DNA of 5,461 nt from Aquirhabdus sp. (GTDB lineage: Bacteria; Pseudomonadota; Gammaproteobacteria; Pseudomonadales; Moraxellaceae). Where the stretch lies: the NCBI GenBank assembly GCA_030152425.1, contig JASLJP010000301.1, positions 1-5,461 on the forward strand. The letters are read 5' to 3'. Below, piece by piece: positions 5,010-5,461 of this stretch (positions within the stretch are counted from its first letter, which is position 1; each line of letters starts with the position of its first letter). The translations under genes and the position numbers were made by a program. Under the pieces are notes generated by a model. It ran no database searches. It was not told the DNA's origin and saw nothing but the letters and a program-made list of their open reading frames with translations.

Positions 5010-5461
5010 TTAGCCTTGTTGCTGTTGGTTACGTTTCAGCAGTTCGGTATAGTCCACCGCCGCTTCAGTAACTTTTGCACCGGCCAGAATATGGTCAACC
5101 ACTTGGTCTTCCAGAGTCACGGCTTCGACTTGAGCGCGTTGCTGTTTGTCGTTGGTGTAGTACTCGATCACTTCGGATGGGTCTTCGTAGCTTTCAGCCA
5201 TTTCAGCGATGGTGGCTTTAACGCGGTCTTGATCGACAGACAGGTTTGCGTCGGTGATGATCTTGTTGACCAAAACGCCAAGCTTAACGGAGCGTTCTGC
5301 TTTTTCGCGGAACAGGTCGTCCGGTAGCAGGCTTTCGTCAAACTGTTGTGCGCCGCCAAACTGCTGGGCGAATTGTTGCAGCATCAGTTTACGCTGACGT
5401 ACGATTTCTTCGGCGACCATGGCTTTAGGCACTTCAACGCTGTTGGCTTCTACCACGGCAT
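5010..5461 (-). CDS. tig: Trigger factor, C-terminal part (5' end outside window)
   Basis: Trigger factor is the ribosome-associated chaperone and peptidyl-prolyl isomerase that meets nascent chains at the exit tunnel. Only the last 149 residues are visible, ending at TAA 5010. They belong to the helical C-terminal substrate-cradling domain. Recognisable blocks are VEVPKAMVAEEIVRQRK, the FGG turn, LPDDLFREKAERSVKLGVLV, the diagnostic MAESYEDPSEVIEYY (E. coli has MASAYEDPKEVIEFY), and VTLEDQVVDHILAGAKVTE. The N-terminal ribosome-binding and PPIase domains lie beyond the right edge. The C-terminus is a short Gln-rich tail, KRNQQQQG. Order tig-clpP-clpX on one strand is the widely conserved arrangement and supports all three calls. 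The frame stays open to the window edge, so no start can be assigned here. Confidence 0.96.
   Translation of the reverse strand, partial: AVVEANSVEVPKAMVAEEIVRQRKLMLQQFAQQFGGAQQFDESLLPDDLFREKAERSVKLGVLVNKIITDANLSVDQDRVKATIAEMAESYEDPSEVIEYYTNDKQQRAQVEAVTLEDQVVDHILAGAKVTEAAVDYTELLKRNQQQQG

Noticed and set aside
4971..5327. + strand frame of 118 codons opposite tig
   Set aside because: Antisense to the conserved trigger factor C-terminal domain.

Overview
This window reads as a conserved chromosomal segment of a proteobacterium with moderate GC content. The families present are a DUF945/YdgA-like protein, IspF, a DUF2058/YaiL-like protein, ClpX, ClpP and trigger factor. Together with the Gly-Gln-Gly form of the IspF N-terminal motif, they point to the Beta/Gammaproteobacteria. 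A Neisseriales-type betaproteobacterium is my best but weak guess, made from remembered family sequences and not from a search. I see no transposase, integrase, tRNA, rRNA or CRISPR array, and no sign of recent transfer.

Layout. On the + strand, the left edge cuts a DUF945 (YdgA-like) gene (1-963), followed by ispF (1033-1551). ispF converges on a block of minus-strand genes across a symmetrical bidirectional terminator (1577-1613). Moving right, the minus-strand genes are a yaiL-like DUF2058 gene (1629-2168), a small exported histidine-rich protein (2237-2533), a structured non-coding stretch of 250 bases (2534-2783), clpX (2784-4127), clpP (4183-4809), a terminator/promoter region (4810-5009), and the C-terminal part of trigger factor, tig (5010-5461, cut by the right edge). 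In transcription order the minus strand runs tig, clpP, clpX, His-rich gene, yaiL-like gene.

How the genes work together. Trigger factor is the ribosome-bound folding chaperone. ClpX unfolds substrates and feeds them to the ClpP peptidase barrel, so the right half is the classic protein quality-control cluster. A near-perfect hairpin terminator separates tig from clpPX. Just past it lies a good match to a heat-shock (sigma-32) promoter, so clpP-clpX can be induced apart from tig. clpP and clpX are 55 bases apart, with a hairpin whose loop holds the clpP stop codon. clpX ends at a clear intrinsic terminator, and no lon gene follows it within the window. IspF is an essential enzyme of the MEP isoprenoid pathway; here ispD is not its immediate upstream neighbour.

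Nothing here is clearly a new biological system. The items most worth a second look are the His-rich secreted mini-protein, the dyad-rich non-coding region upstream of it, the RpoH-type promoter of clpPX, and several hairpins placed on or next to stop codons.
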